Below are positions 55,473 to 63,771 of a DNA stretch of 64,000 nucleotides, piece after piece. How positions within the stretch are numbered: the stretch's first letter is position 1; each line of letters opens with the position of its first letter. This stretch comes from Tenacibaculum dicentrarchi (GTDB taxonomy: Bacteria; Bacteroidota; Bacteroidia; Flavobacteriales; Flavobacteriaceae). The stretch covers positions 31,897 through 95,896 of the forward strand of contig NZ_OESZ01000002.1 in the NCBI RefSeq assembly GCF_900239345.1. Reading direction: 5' to 3'. The position numbers and the translations under genes are program-made. The notes beneath the pieces were generated by a model. The model worked only from the letters and a program-made list of their open reading frames with translations, had not been told where the DNA came from and ran no database searches.

Positions 55473-57905
55473 TTATTTATCTGTTAATGTTTTCACTAAA
55501 ATTCCTAAAGTAGCTAAACCTGAAGTTATTGCAATAACTTCTTGAGTTGAAACTCTCTTAACATTTTGAGGTTTATTAGGAACTAAAATTATAGAGCCTG
55601 GCTTTACTTTTGGATATGATTTAAAAAATAAAAAGTGTTTTGTTGTTTTAATATCGCCATTAGCATGAATTACATACGCCCTATTTTTCTTTGCTTTTGC
55701 AGAAAAACCTCCTGAATTTTCTATGTAATATTTAAAACCTTTTCTCTTATCATACCTAACTAAAGATGGCGATAAAACCTCACCTTCTACCTTTACTGTT
55801 TGCCTTTCTGATGGAATAAAAAGCTCATCTCCTTCTTCTAAAATTAAATTATATTTTGATGATGATCCGCCTTTTGCTAAAATCTTTTGTAAGTTAATTC
55901 CGATTTTAAATGTTTTTTTACTCTTTATACCCTTATTTACAATACCTATTGTATCTTTTTTAGCAAATTCAGCAAGCATTTCTGATTGCTTTTTATCTTC
56001 TTTTGTATTATTTTTTCTAGTTAAAAAAGCTCCTTCAACATAGGCAAATTTAGTTAAGCCTCCTGCTTTTTTAATTAAATCCGATATTTTTTCATTTTTT
56101 AAACCGATTGAATACTCACCTTCAAAATTTGTTTCTCCTTTGATAAATACCGTTTTTTGCTTAGTATATCCTTTTAAATAACGAACTGATATTATATCAA
56201 AAGGCTTCAATATAAAATGATTACTAGCTGTTCCTTCTAGGCTTGTATTTGCACTAAGATTAAAGTTTTTACTTATTGTTTCAAAACTTCCATCTTTTAA
56301 CCTTCTTGAAACATCTATTTTTTTTACATCAGCACCATCTTTTAACCCTCCTGCAAGTACGATTAAATCTTCTATTTGCATTCCTTGTGTAAAATCAAAC
56401 TTACTACCTTTATTTACAGCACCATTAATAGTGATAAATTCTTTTTCTTTTAACTCTTCTTTACTAAAGATATAAACTTCATCATTTTGTTTTAAAAATA
56501 ACTTATCATTATTTTCTTTTAACGAAAAAGAAATAGTCTCTTTATTTGTTTCATCATAAGTTCTTGTAATGATTCCTCTATCTAAAAAAGCATCTTTTGT
56601 TATTCCTTCCGCCTTATTTAATAAAGCTGTTATCGATAAATTTTCAATATATTCATAATTCCCTGGTTGAAAAACAGCTCCTTTTATGCTAATTTTATTT
56701 GAAAAATTATCGGAAACTTTATTAATTTTTATAAAATCTCCATCTTTTAAACTTTCTATAGATAATTTTGTTTCTGGTATTTCTACTATTTCTTTTTGAA
56801 TACCATTTATTCTTTCTATAACGATATTTTGTTTATAGGCATTTGATGCAAATCCACTACAATAGTTTAATAAATCTGAAACTGTTTCACTAGCCTTCAT
56901 TTCATATAAACCAGGTCTTTTAACAGCTCCTTCAATAGTTACTAACTTTTCATAAGGTTTAACAATAATAACATCTTGATCTTGAATCGTTATGTTGCCT
57001 GTTTCTTCTCCGTTTAATAGAAAATTATAAAAATCAAAATCGGCAATTTTAGTTCCCGACCTAAAAAGTCTAATGTTTCTAAGTGTTCCATTTTTCGTTG
57101 GACCTCCAGCTGCATACAATGAATTTAAAACTGTTGAAAAAGCACTTAATGAATAAGAACCTGGTACTTTTACCTCTCCTACAATATTCACCTGAACATT
57201 TCTGACCTCTTTTATAGAAACAGCTATATTCACTTTATTGTAACTAGTTGAAGAAGATGTTATTCCTGCATAAATTCTCTTTAAATAATTTTTGATTTTT
57301 GATTTGGCTGCTTTAATTGGCAAACCTACTAAATGAATATAACCAACTCCTTGAATATTTATAGCTCCTTGCTTGTTTACTTTTTTCTCGTAATTAGCCT
57401 CTGATGCTCCCCATAAATCTATAGAAATAACATCGCCAGATCCTATAATATAATTTTCAGGGCTTGCTATATTTAAATTTGGTGTAAATGATATATTTGG
57501 ATTATTAAAAAAATCATACCCAAAAAGTTTAGTTGTTTCTTGCGCTTCGCCTTTTTTTCCTGTTAAACCAAAATATATATCATCTTGAACACCTGTTGTT
57601 TTTTTAACAGTTTCTTTTGAATTTTCACTATTAACAGTACCTAAATTAAGAATTCTAGTTTTTAATTTATCAGCCTGTATTTCAGACATACCCTTCGTTT
57701 TTGCAATGACTAAGGCTTGCTCTAAGGTATATCCTTGATTTTTAATTTTATCTCGATAGCTTGCTACTTGTTTATCTGAAAGACTATCAACTTCTAAATT
57801 ATTTAATTGTGTAGACTGAGCGTATGTTACCATACTAAAAAAGGTAATAAAAAGTATAAAAACAACTTTTATCACTTTTACTATTTTATTATTTTTCAAT
57901 TTCAA
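55473..57905 (-). CDS. Polysaccharide export OPX protein with SLBB domains, copy A
   Basis: This 810-aa outer-membrane polysaccharide exporter starts at a TTG with a signal peptide ending VTYAQ (about residue 29). The Poly_export domain lies around residues 145-230 (YIIGSGDVISIDLWG), followed by several SLBB repeats (VNIVGEVKVPGSYSL, VTIEGAVKRPGLYEM, ISIKGAVFQPGNYEY, ITINGAVNKGSKFDF, VFIKGETNFEGEYSI, VKVEGEVLSPSLVRYD) and a C-terminal hydrophobic stretch. It is nearly identical to the protein at 61336. I see four residue changes plus one extra terminal Lys in the other copy. It reads into wzz, so this copy keeps the operon position. Confidence 0.95.
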   Translation of the reverse strand: MKLKNNKIVKVIKVVFILFITFFSMVTYAQSTQLNNLEVDSLSDKQVASYRDKIKNQGYTLEQALVIAKTKGMSEIQADKLKTRILNLGTVNSENSKETVKKTTGVQDDIYFGLTGKKGEAQETTKLFGYDFFNNPNISFTPNLNIASPENYIIGSGDVISIDLWGASEANYEKKVNKQGAINIQGVGYIHLVGLPIKAAKSKIKNYLKRIYAGITSSSTSYNKVNIAVSIKEVRNVQVNIVGEVKVPGSYSLSAFSTVLNSLYAAGGPTKNGTLRNIRLFRSGTKIADFDFYNFLLNGEETGNITIQDQDVIIVKPYEKLVTIEGAVKRPGLYEMKASETVSDLLNYCSGFASNAYKQNIVIERINGIQKEIVEIPETKLSIESLKDGDFIKINKVSDNFSNKISIKGAVFQPGNYEYIENLSITALLNKAEGITKDAFLDRGIITRTYDETNKETISFSLKENNDKLFLKQNDEVYIFSKEELKEKEFITINGAVNKGSKFDFTQGMQIEDLIVLAGGLKDGADVKKIDVSRRLKDGSFETISKNFNLSANTSLEGTASNHFILKPFDIISVRYLKGYTKQKTVFIKGETNFEGEYSIGLKNEKISDLIKKAGGLTKFAYVEGAFLTRKNNTKEDKKQSEMLAEFAKKDTIGIVNKGIKSKKTFKIGINLQKILAKGGSSSKYNLILEEGDELFIPSERQTVKVEGEVLSPSLVRYDKRKGFKYYIENSGGFSAKAKKNRAYVIHANGDIKTTKHFLFFKSYPKVKPGSIILVPNKPQNVKRVSTQEVIAITSGLATLGILVKTLTDK

Positions 57906-58134
57906 AAATTTTAAACCAATTTATAAACTCTTTAATCCCTTTTACTAAAGATGTACTAGGCTTGTAATTATAATCTTTTATTAATTCATCTACATTTGCC
58001 CATGTTCTCTGTACATCACCTGATTGCATTGGTAACATCTCTTTTTTAGATACCTTACAAAGGTTTTTTTCTATTTCTGATATAAAATCTAATAATTTTA
58101 CTGAATTATTATTTCCGATATTATATATTTTATA
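55476..58134 (-). repeat. Long direct repeat, copy A
   Basis: This segment is nearly identical to 61342-64000, with a constant offset of 5866 bp. It covers the OPX gene and 81 codons of the 3' end of a CapI-like epimerase gene. I see only a handful of base differences. The left edge falls in a TTTA-rich stretch between OPX and wzz. The right edge is near 58134, where the reading frame diverges from the expected epimerase sequence. Confidence 0.9.
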
Positions 58135-58155
58135 GAATATTAAAAAATGAAAAGC
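57889..58155 (-). pseudogene. Truncated CapI-like nucleotide-sugar epimerase (3' remnant)
   Basis: The reverse strand reads YKIYNIGNNNSVKLLDFIS, then QSGDVQRTWANVDELIKDYNY and IKEFINWFK before a TAA at 57889. This is the C-terminal 81 residues of a UDP-glucuronate 4-epimerase (CapI-type). Upstream of residue YKI the frame runs into unrelated residues (H-F-L-I-F) and a stop at 58156-58158, and there is no start. The same sequence is present at 63755-64000, where it may continue in full outside the window. Confidence 0.88.
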
Positions 58156-58309
58156 TCAATAAAATCAGTATGAGTAATTGAGACAAATATAAATAATAAT
58201 TCATGAAAGAAACAAAAAATATAATTTATAAAAATAGTAAAATTATAGGCAATACCCCACTAATAATCACAGATAAAATAATCATTTTTTTTGTTAAAAT
58301 AAATTATGA
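58135..58309. other. Junction region between the epimerase remnant and the acyltransferase gene
   Basis: This AT-rich stretch carries no intact reverse-strand gene. On the forward strand an ATG at 58203 opens 38 codons (to 58319) with KIIGNTPLI, which resembles the start of a cysteine-synthase-type PLP enzyme, but it stops at once. The expected WbpE aminotransferase of this pathway is not here. Confidence 0.6.
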
Positions 58310-58319
58310 TTATTGTTGA
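58203..58319 (+). pseudogene. Possible 5' remnant of a CysK-like PLP enzyme gene
   Basis: The forward-strand frame encodes MKETKNIIYKNSKIIGNTPL followed by IITDKIIIFFVKIN and a stop. The IGNTPL pattern is the well-known N-terminal signature of cysteine synthase family enzymes. Everything after that is lost. It lies at the duplication junction and runs against the direction of the locus. At this length chance resemblance is possible. Confidence 0.3.
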
Positions 58320-58882
58320 ACTACTTGTTTATTTATGATGTAATACACACTATTGTCATATAAATCAACAGCTTTACCACTTTTATTAAATTTTAAAGTA
58401 TTTCCTGCTTTACTCACCCAACCTATTTGTTTTCCTGGCACACCTACTATTAGCGCGTATGGCTTAACATCTTTATTAACAACCGTACCTGCACCAACCA
58501 AGGCATATTCTCCAATAGTAACACCACAGATAATCGTTGCATTTGCTCCTATTGAACAACCTTTTTTTAGTAATGTTTTCTTAAATTCGTCTTTTCGAAC
58601 AATAAAACTCCTAGGATTAATAATATTGGTAAAAACCATAGAAGGACCTAAGAAAACATCATCTTCAACTTCAACGCCTTCATAAATAGATACGTTATTT
58701 TGTACTTTTACCCCATTTCCTATTGTTACATTAGGACCAACAACACAATTTTGCCCAAAAGAACAATTTGAACCTATATTCGTCTTCGCTAAAATATGAC
58801 TAAAATGCCATACTTTAGTACCATTACCAATTTGCACATCTTCGTCTATAAATGAAGACTTATGTATAAAAAAGTTATTCAT
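58310..58882 (-). CDS. WbpD-like sugar N-acetyltransferase (left-handed beta helix)
   Basis: This 190-aa protein is made of hexapeptide repeats (for example NGTKVWHFSHI, GSNCSFGQNCVVGPNVTIGNGVKVQNNVSIYEGVEV, GCSIGANATIICGVTIGEYALVGAGTVVNKDV). This fits WbpD/WlbB-type enzymes, which acetylate the 3-amino group of UDP-2-acetamido-3-amino-uronic acid. It overlaps the WbpB-like gene by 8 bp. Its amine substrate would be made by WbpE, which is missing here. Confidence 0.9.
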   Translation of the reverse strand: MNNFFIHKSSFIDEDVQIGNGTKVWHFSHILAKTNIGSNCSFGQNCVVGPNVTIGNGVKVQNNVSIYEGVEVEDDVFLGPSMVFTNIINPRSFIVRKDEFKKTLLKKGCSIGANATIICGVTIGEYALVGAGTVVNKDVKPYALIVGVPGKQIGWVSKAGNTLKFNKSGKAVDLYDNSVYYIINKQVVQQ

Positions 58883-59840
58883 TAATTACATTTTTACAAA
58901 ATGGATGATAATCTCCTTTTAAACCAATAGCTTTTGAATTTCTAATACTAGTAACTGTTTTTATAGAACCATAAGCTTCATTTAAACCAAAACCATTTCC
59001 TTTTAAAATTTCTTCATAACTACGGGTGTGTAAATCTGTAAAGCCACCACTGAATTCTATTTCTTGACCATCAATGGTTATCGATCTAAAAGTAGTTAAT
59101 CCATTTGCTTTAACCTCTTTTGGAAGATACTTATAATTGATTGATAAAAACCAACGTACATTGGCATTTTTTAATTTAAAACTTCCTGCATTGGTATCTG
59201 CCTGTTTTAAATGTACGATATTCTCTTGAACATCGCCAAAAACCCAGCATAACATATCATAAAAATGAACCCCGATATTAGAAGCAATACCACCTGATTT
59301 TTCTTGATTTCCTTTCCAAGAAGCAAAATACCATTTACCTCTAGAGGTCAAATAAGTTAAATCAATATCATATATTTTTGATGGGGTTTCTTTTAATTCT
59401 TTAGCAACTTTTTCTTTTAATGCTATAATTGAAGGATGCAATCTTAGTTGAAGAATATTATATACTTTTTTACCTGTTTCTTGTTCAATAATTTTTAACT
59501 GATTGATGTTTTCAGGGTTTAAAACTAACGGTTTTTCTGAAATTGCATCAGCACCATTTTTTAAAGCAAATCGAATATGAGAATCATGTAAATAATTAGG
59601 TGAACAAACAGATATATAATCAATTCGTTTGCTTTTATTATTTCTATGCCAAGTATCTATAAAGCTATCAAATTTTTCAAATTCTGTAAAAAAATCTGCT
59701 TGCGGAAAATTACTATCCATTATTCCGATGCCATCGTAAGGGTCTAAGGCTACAATTAAGTTATTTCCTGTTTCCTTTATCGCCTTCATGTGTCTTGGAG
59801 CAATATATCCTGAAGCTCCTATTAATGCAAAATTTTTCAT
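58875..59840 (-). CDS. WbpB/WlbA-like NAD-dependent sugar oxidase (Gfo/Idh/MocA)
   Basis: This 321-aa oxidoreductase starts MKNFALIGASGYIAPRHMKAI and has SVCSPNYLHDSHI and the catalytic Lys of SEKPLVL. It matches WbpB/WlbA, which oxidises the 3-OH of UDP-2-acetamido-2-deoxy-glucuronic acid so that an aminotransferase can act. It lies 1 bp from the dehydrogenase gene and overlaps the acyltransferase gene, forming the dehydrogenase-oxidase-acyltransferase part of the known route to 2,3-diacetamido-uronic acids. Confidence 0.9.
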   Translation of the reverse strand: MKNFALIGASGYIAPRHMKAIKETGNNLIVALDPYDGIGIMDSNFPQADFFTEFEKFDSFIDTWHRNNKSKRIDYISVCSPNYLHDSHIRFALKNGADAISEKPLVLNPENINQLKIIEQETGKKVYNILQLRLHPSIIALKEKVAKELKETPSKIYDIDLTYLTSRGKWYFASWKGNQEKSGGIASNIGVHFYDMLCWVFGDVQENIVHLKQADTNAGSFKLKNANVRWFLSINYKYLPKEVKANGLTTFRSITIDGQEIEFSGGFTDLHTRSYEEILKGNGFGLNEAYGSIKTVTSIRNSKAIGLKGDYHPFCKNVINE

Positions 59841-59841
59841 T

Positions 59842-61113
59842 TTATAATCTCCAACTTGGATTTTTTACTATTCCTTTTATATCCATTATTACAGGTATAT
59901 CTTTTGATATTCTTTGATAATCAGCCCTTGTTAATTCTTTAAATTGTTTATGAGCAACCGCCACAACAATTGAATCATATTTTTTAGTTCCTTTAAAAGG
60001 GTTTTCAATAATACCGTGTTTGTAGCTATTATAATTTCCATTAGGATCTATCCACGGATCATACACATCTACATTACATCCATAATTTTTTAATTCAGAA
60101 ATAATATCTACCACTTTTGTATTTCTCATATCAGGGCAATCCTCTTTAAAAGTAACTCCTAAAACTAAAACTGATGATTTGTTTATTTTTTTATCACTGG
60201 AAATCATTACTTTAACCGTATGTTCAGCAATATATTTCCCCATACCATTGTTAATTTGCCTAGCACCTAAAATTAAGTTTGGTTTGTAGCCTAATTCTTC
60301 AGCTTTAAAGGTTAAATAATACGGATCTACACCAATACAATGTCCGCCGACAAGCCCTGGAGATAATTTTATAAAGTTCCATTTTGTTGCTGCTGCCTCT
60401 AAAACCTCGTTGGTATCAATGTTCATGGTATCAAAAATCAATGCCAATTCATTAATTAAAGCAATGTTTACATCTCTTTGTGTATTTTCAATAACTTTAC
60501 TCGCTTCGGCAACCTTAATACTAGACGCTTTATGTGTGCCTGCAACAATTATTGACTTATACAACTCATCAATTTCAGTTGCTATTTCAGGAGTTGACCC
60601 CGAAGTAACTTTTAAAATTTTAGTAACAGTACGTTCTTTATCACCTGGATTAATTCGCTCAGGACTATATCCGCAGAAAAAATCTTTATTAAATTTTAAA
60701 GTAGATATTTTTTCAAGTTCAGGAACACATATTTCTTCGGTAACACCAGGATAAACTGTAGATTCATAAATAACAATATCTCCTGTTTTCAAAACACTTC
60801 CCACTAATTGTGATGAATTAATTAAAGGTGTTAAATCGGGACGATTACTTTTATCAATAGGTGTAGGAACTGTTACTATAAAAATAGTTGCCGATGAAAT
60901 ATCAACTACTTTAGAAGTGTATTTTATTGATTTTTTTACTGCACTTAGTTGATTTTCATTAATTTCGAAGGTTCGATCGTATCCTCTTTTTAACTCTTCT
61001 ATTCTCTCATTATTGATATCAAAACCTACAACTTTAAATTTATTTGCAGCAAAAGCATGTGCTAAAGGTAAACCTACATATCCTAATCCTACAATACATA
61101 TTTCTTTACTCAT
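59842..61113 (-). CDS. UDP-N-acetylhexosamine 6-dehydrogenase (WbpA/TviB-type)
   Basis: This 423-aa NAD-dependent dehydrogenase oxidises C6 of a UDP-N-acetylhexosamine to the uronic acid. It has the N-terminal GLGYVGLPLAHAFA, the catalytic-domain GHCIGVDPYYLTFKAEELGY (closer to TviB/WbpO than to the IPIDPFYL pattern of WbpA), and a C-terminal VLVLGVTFKEDCPDMRN. The substrate may be UDP-GlcNAc or UDP-GalNAc. The WbpB- and WbpD-like genes that follow suggest UDP-GlcNAc. The gene starts a separate unit downstream of the OPX copy B terminator. Confidence 0.92.
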   Translation of the reverse strand: MSKEICIVGLGYVGLPLAHAFAANKFKVVGFDINNERIEELKRGYDRTFEINENQLSAVKKSIKYTSKVVDISSATIFIVTVPTPIDKSNRPDLTPLINSSQLVGSVLKTGDIVIYESTVYPGVTEEICVPELEKISTLKFNKDFFCGYSPERINPGDKERTVTKILKVTSGSTPEIATEIDELYKSIIVAGTHKASSIKVAEASKVIENTQRDVNIALINELALIFDTMNIDTNEVLEAAATKWNFIKLSPGLVGGHCIGVDPYYLTFKAEELGYKPNLILGARQINNGMGKYIAEHTVKVMISSDKKINKSSVLVLGVTFKEDCPDMRNTKVVDIISELKNYGCNVDVYDPWIDPNGNYNSYKHGIIENPFKGTKKYDSIVVAVAHKQFKELTRADYQRISKDIPVIMDIKGIVKNPSWRL

Positions 61114-61267
61114 TTTTTTATTTTAAGATTATCAACTTTTTATTTAAATAAATGATAAGAATTTTTATCCTCAGATAATTAAAAAGAACTATATAAAAAT
61201 GTTTTTTTTTATTACGTTAAATTTCACTAATATAATACTAACCTTAAAAACTTATTCATTATTACCA

Positions 61268-61310
61268 TAAAAAAGTAACATACATTAAAAACTGTATGTT
61301 ACTTTTTTTA
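61268..61310 (-). terminator. Terminator after OPX copy B
   Basis: AAAAAGTAACATAC and GTATGTTACTTTTTT form a 14-bp stem around a 10-base loop with A and T tails. On the reverse strand it is about 25 bp after the copy B stop codon, so copy B is separated from the dehydrogenase gene. Copy A has no such hairpin. Confidence 0.85.
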
Positions 61311-61335
61311 TTCCTATTTTATAATATGTTAGGTA

Positions 61336-63771
61336 CTATTTTTTATCTGTTAATGTTTTCACTAAAATTCCTAAAGTAGCTAAACCTGAAGTTATTGCAA
61401 TAACTTCTTGAGTTGAAACTCTCTTAACATTTTGAGGTTTATTAGGAACTAAAATTATAGAGCCTGGCTTTACTTTTGGATATGATTTAAAAAATAAAAA
61501 GTATTTTGTTGTTTTAATATCGCCATTAGCATGAATTACATACGCCCTATTTTTCTTTGCTTTTGCAGAAAAACCTCCTGAATTTTCTATGTAATATTTA
61601 AAACCTTTTCTCTTATCATACCTAACTAAAGATGGCGATAAAACCTCACCTTCTACCTTTACTGTTTGCCTTTCTGATGGAATAAAAAGCTCATCTCCTT
61701 CTTCTAAAATTAAATTATATTTTGATGATGCCCCGCCTTTTGCTAAAATCTTTTGTAAGTTAATTCCGATTTTAAATGTTTTTTTACTCTTTATACCATT
61801 ATTTACAATACCTATTGTATCTTTTTTAGCAAATTCAGCAAGCATTTCTGATTGCTTTTTATCTTCTTTTGTATTATTTTTTCTAGTTAAAAAAGCTCCT
61901 TCAACATAGGCAAATTTAGTTAAGCCTCCTGCTTTTTTAATTAAATCCGATATTTTTTCATTTTTTAAACCGATTGAATACTCACCTTCAAAATTTGTTT
62001 CTCCTTTGATAAATACCGTTTTTTGCTTAGTATATCCTTTTAAATAACGAACTGATATTATATCAAAAGGCTTCAATATAAAATGATTACTAGCTGTTCC
62101 TTCTAGGCTTGTATTTGCACTAAGATTAAAGTTTTTACTTATTGTTTCAAAACTTCCATCTTTTAACCTTCTTGAAACATCTATTTTTTTTACATCAGCA
62201 CCATCTTTTAACCCTCCTGCAAGTACGATTAAATCTTCTATTTGCATTCCTTGTGTAAAATCAAACTTACTACCTTTATTTACAGCACCATTAATAGTGA
62301 TAAATTCTTTTTCTTTTAACTCTTCTTTACTAAAGATATAAACTTCATCATTTTGTTTTAAAAATAACTTATCATTATTTTCTTTTAACGAAAAAGAAAT
62401 AGTCTCTTTATTTGTTTCATCATAAGTTCTTGTAATGATTCCTCTATCTAAAAAAGCATCTTTTGTTATTCCTTCCGCCTTATTTAATAAAGCTGTTATC
62501 GATAAATTTTCAATATATTCATAATTCCCTGGTTGAAAAACAGCTCCTTTTATGCTAATTTTATTTGAAAAATTATCGGAAACTTTATTAATTTTTATAA
62601 AATCTCCATCTTTTAAACTTTCTATAGATAATTTTGTTTCTGGTATTTCTACTATTTCTTTTTGAATACCATTTATTCTTTCTATAACGATATTTTGTTT
62701 ATAGGCATTTGATGCAAATCCACTACAATAGTTTAATAAATCTGAAACTGTTTCACTAGCCTTCATTTCATATAAACCAGGTCTTTTAACAGCTCCTTCA
62801 ATAGTTACTAACTTTTCATAAGGTTTAACAATAATAACATCTTGATCTTGAATCGTTATGTTGCCTGTTTCTTCTCCGTTTAATAGAAAATTATAAAAAT
62901 CAAAATCGGCAATTTTAGTTCCCGACCTAAAAAGTCTAATGTTTCTAAGTGTTCCATTTTTCGTTGGACCTCCAGCTGCATACAATGAATTTAAAACTGT
63001 TGAAAAAGCACTTAATGAATAAGAACCTGGTACTTTTACCTCTCCTACAATATTCACCTGAACATTTCTGACCTCTTTTATAGAAACAGCTATATTCACT
63101 TTATTGTAACTAGTTGAAGAAGATGTTATTCCTGCATAAATTCTCTTTAAATAATTTTTGATTTTTGATTTGGCTGCTTTAATTGGCAAACCTACTAAAT
63201 GAATATAACCAACTCCTTGAATATTTATAGCTCCTTGCTTGTTTACTTTTTTCTCGTAATTAGCCTCTGATGCTCCCCATAAATCTATAGAAATAACATC
63301 GCCAGATCCTATAATATAATTTTCAGGGCTTGCTATATTTAAATTTGGTGTAAATGATATATTTGGATTATTAAAAAAATCATACCCAAAAAGTTTAGTT
63401 GTTTCTTGCGCTTCGCCTTTTTTTCCTGTTAAACCAAAATATATATCATCTTGAACACCTGTTGTTTTTTTAACAGTTTCTTTTGAATTTTCACTATTAA
63501 CAGTACCTAAATTAAGAATTCTAGTTTTTAATTTATCAGCCTGTATTTCAGACATACCCTTCGTTTTTGCAATGACTAAGGCTTGCTCTAAGGTATATCC
63601 TTGATTTTTAATTTTATCTCGATAGCTTGCTACTTGTTTATCTGAAAGACTATCAACTTCTAAATTATTTAATTGTGTAGACTGAGCGTATGTTACCATA
63701 CTAAAAAAAGAAATAAAAAGTATAAAAACAACTTTTATCACTTTTACTATTTTATTATTTTTCAATTTCAA
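61336..63771 (-). CDS. Polysaccharide export OPX protein with SLBB domains, copy B
   Basis: This 811-aa protein has the same architecture as the copy at 55473: a TTG start, signal peptide, Poly_export domain and about six SLBB domains. Differences from copy A are Ser for Thr at residue 21, Asn for Lys in NNGIKSKK, Ala for Ser in GGASSKYN, Tyr for His in TTKYFLFF, and an extra C-terminal Lys. The start overlaps the epimerase 3' end by 17 bp. Behind it lies a terminator rather than wzz. Confidence 0.95.
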   Translation of the reverse strand: MKLKNNKIVKVIKVVFILFISFFSMVTYAQSTQLNNLEVDSLSDKQVASYRDKIKNQGYTLEQALVIAKTKGMSEIQADKLKTRILNLGTVNSENSKETVKKTTGVQDDIYFGLTGKKGEAQETTKLFGYDFFNNPNISFTPNLNIASPENYIIGSGDVISIDLWGASEANYEKKVNKQGAINIQGVGYIHLVGLPIKAAKSKIKNYLKRIYAGITSSSTSYNKVNIAVSIKEVRNVQVNIVGEVKVPGSYSLSAFSTVLNSLYAAGGPTKNGTLRNIRLFRSGTKIADFDFYNFLLNGEETGNITIQDQDVIIVKPYEKLVTIEGAVKRPGLYEMKASETVSDLLNYCSGFASNAYKQNIVIERINGIQKEIVEIPETKLSIESLKDGDFIKINKVSDNFSNKISIKGAVFQPGNYEYIENLSITALLNKAEGITKDAFLDRGIITRTYDETNKETISFSLKENNDKLFLKQNDEVYIFSKEELKEKEFITINGAVNKGSKFDFTQGMQIEDLIVLAGGLKDGADVKKIDVSRRLKDGSFETISKNFNLSANTSLEGTASNHFILKPFDIISVRYLKGYTKQKTVFIKGETNFEGEYSIGLKNEKISDLIKKAGGLTKFAYVEGAFLTRKNNTKEDKKQSEMLAEFAKKDTIGIVNNGIKSKKTFKIGINLQKILAKGGASSKYNLILEEGDELFIPSERQTVKVEGEVLSPSLVRYDKRKGFKYYIENSGGFSAKAKKNRAYVIHANGDIKTTKYFLFFKSYPKVKPGSIILVPNKPQNVKRVSTQEVIAITSGLATLGILVKTLTDKK

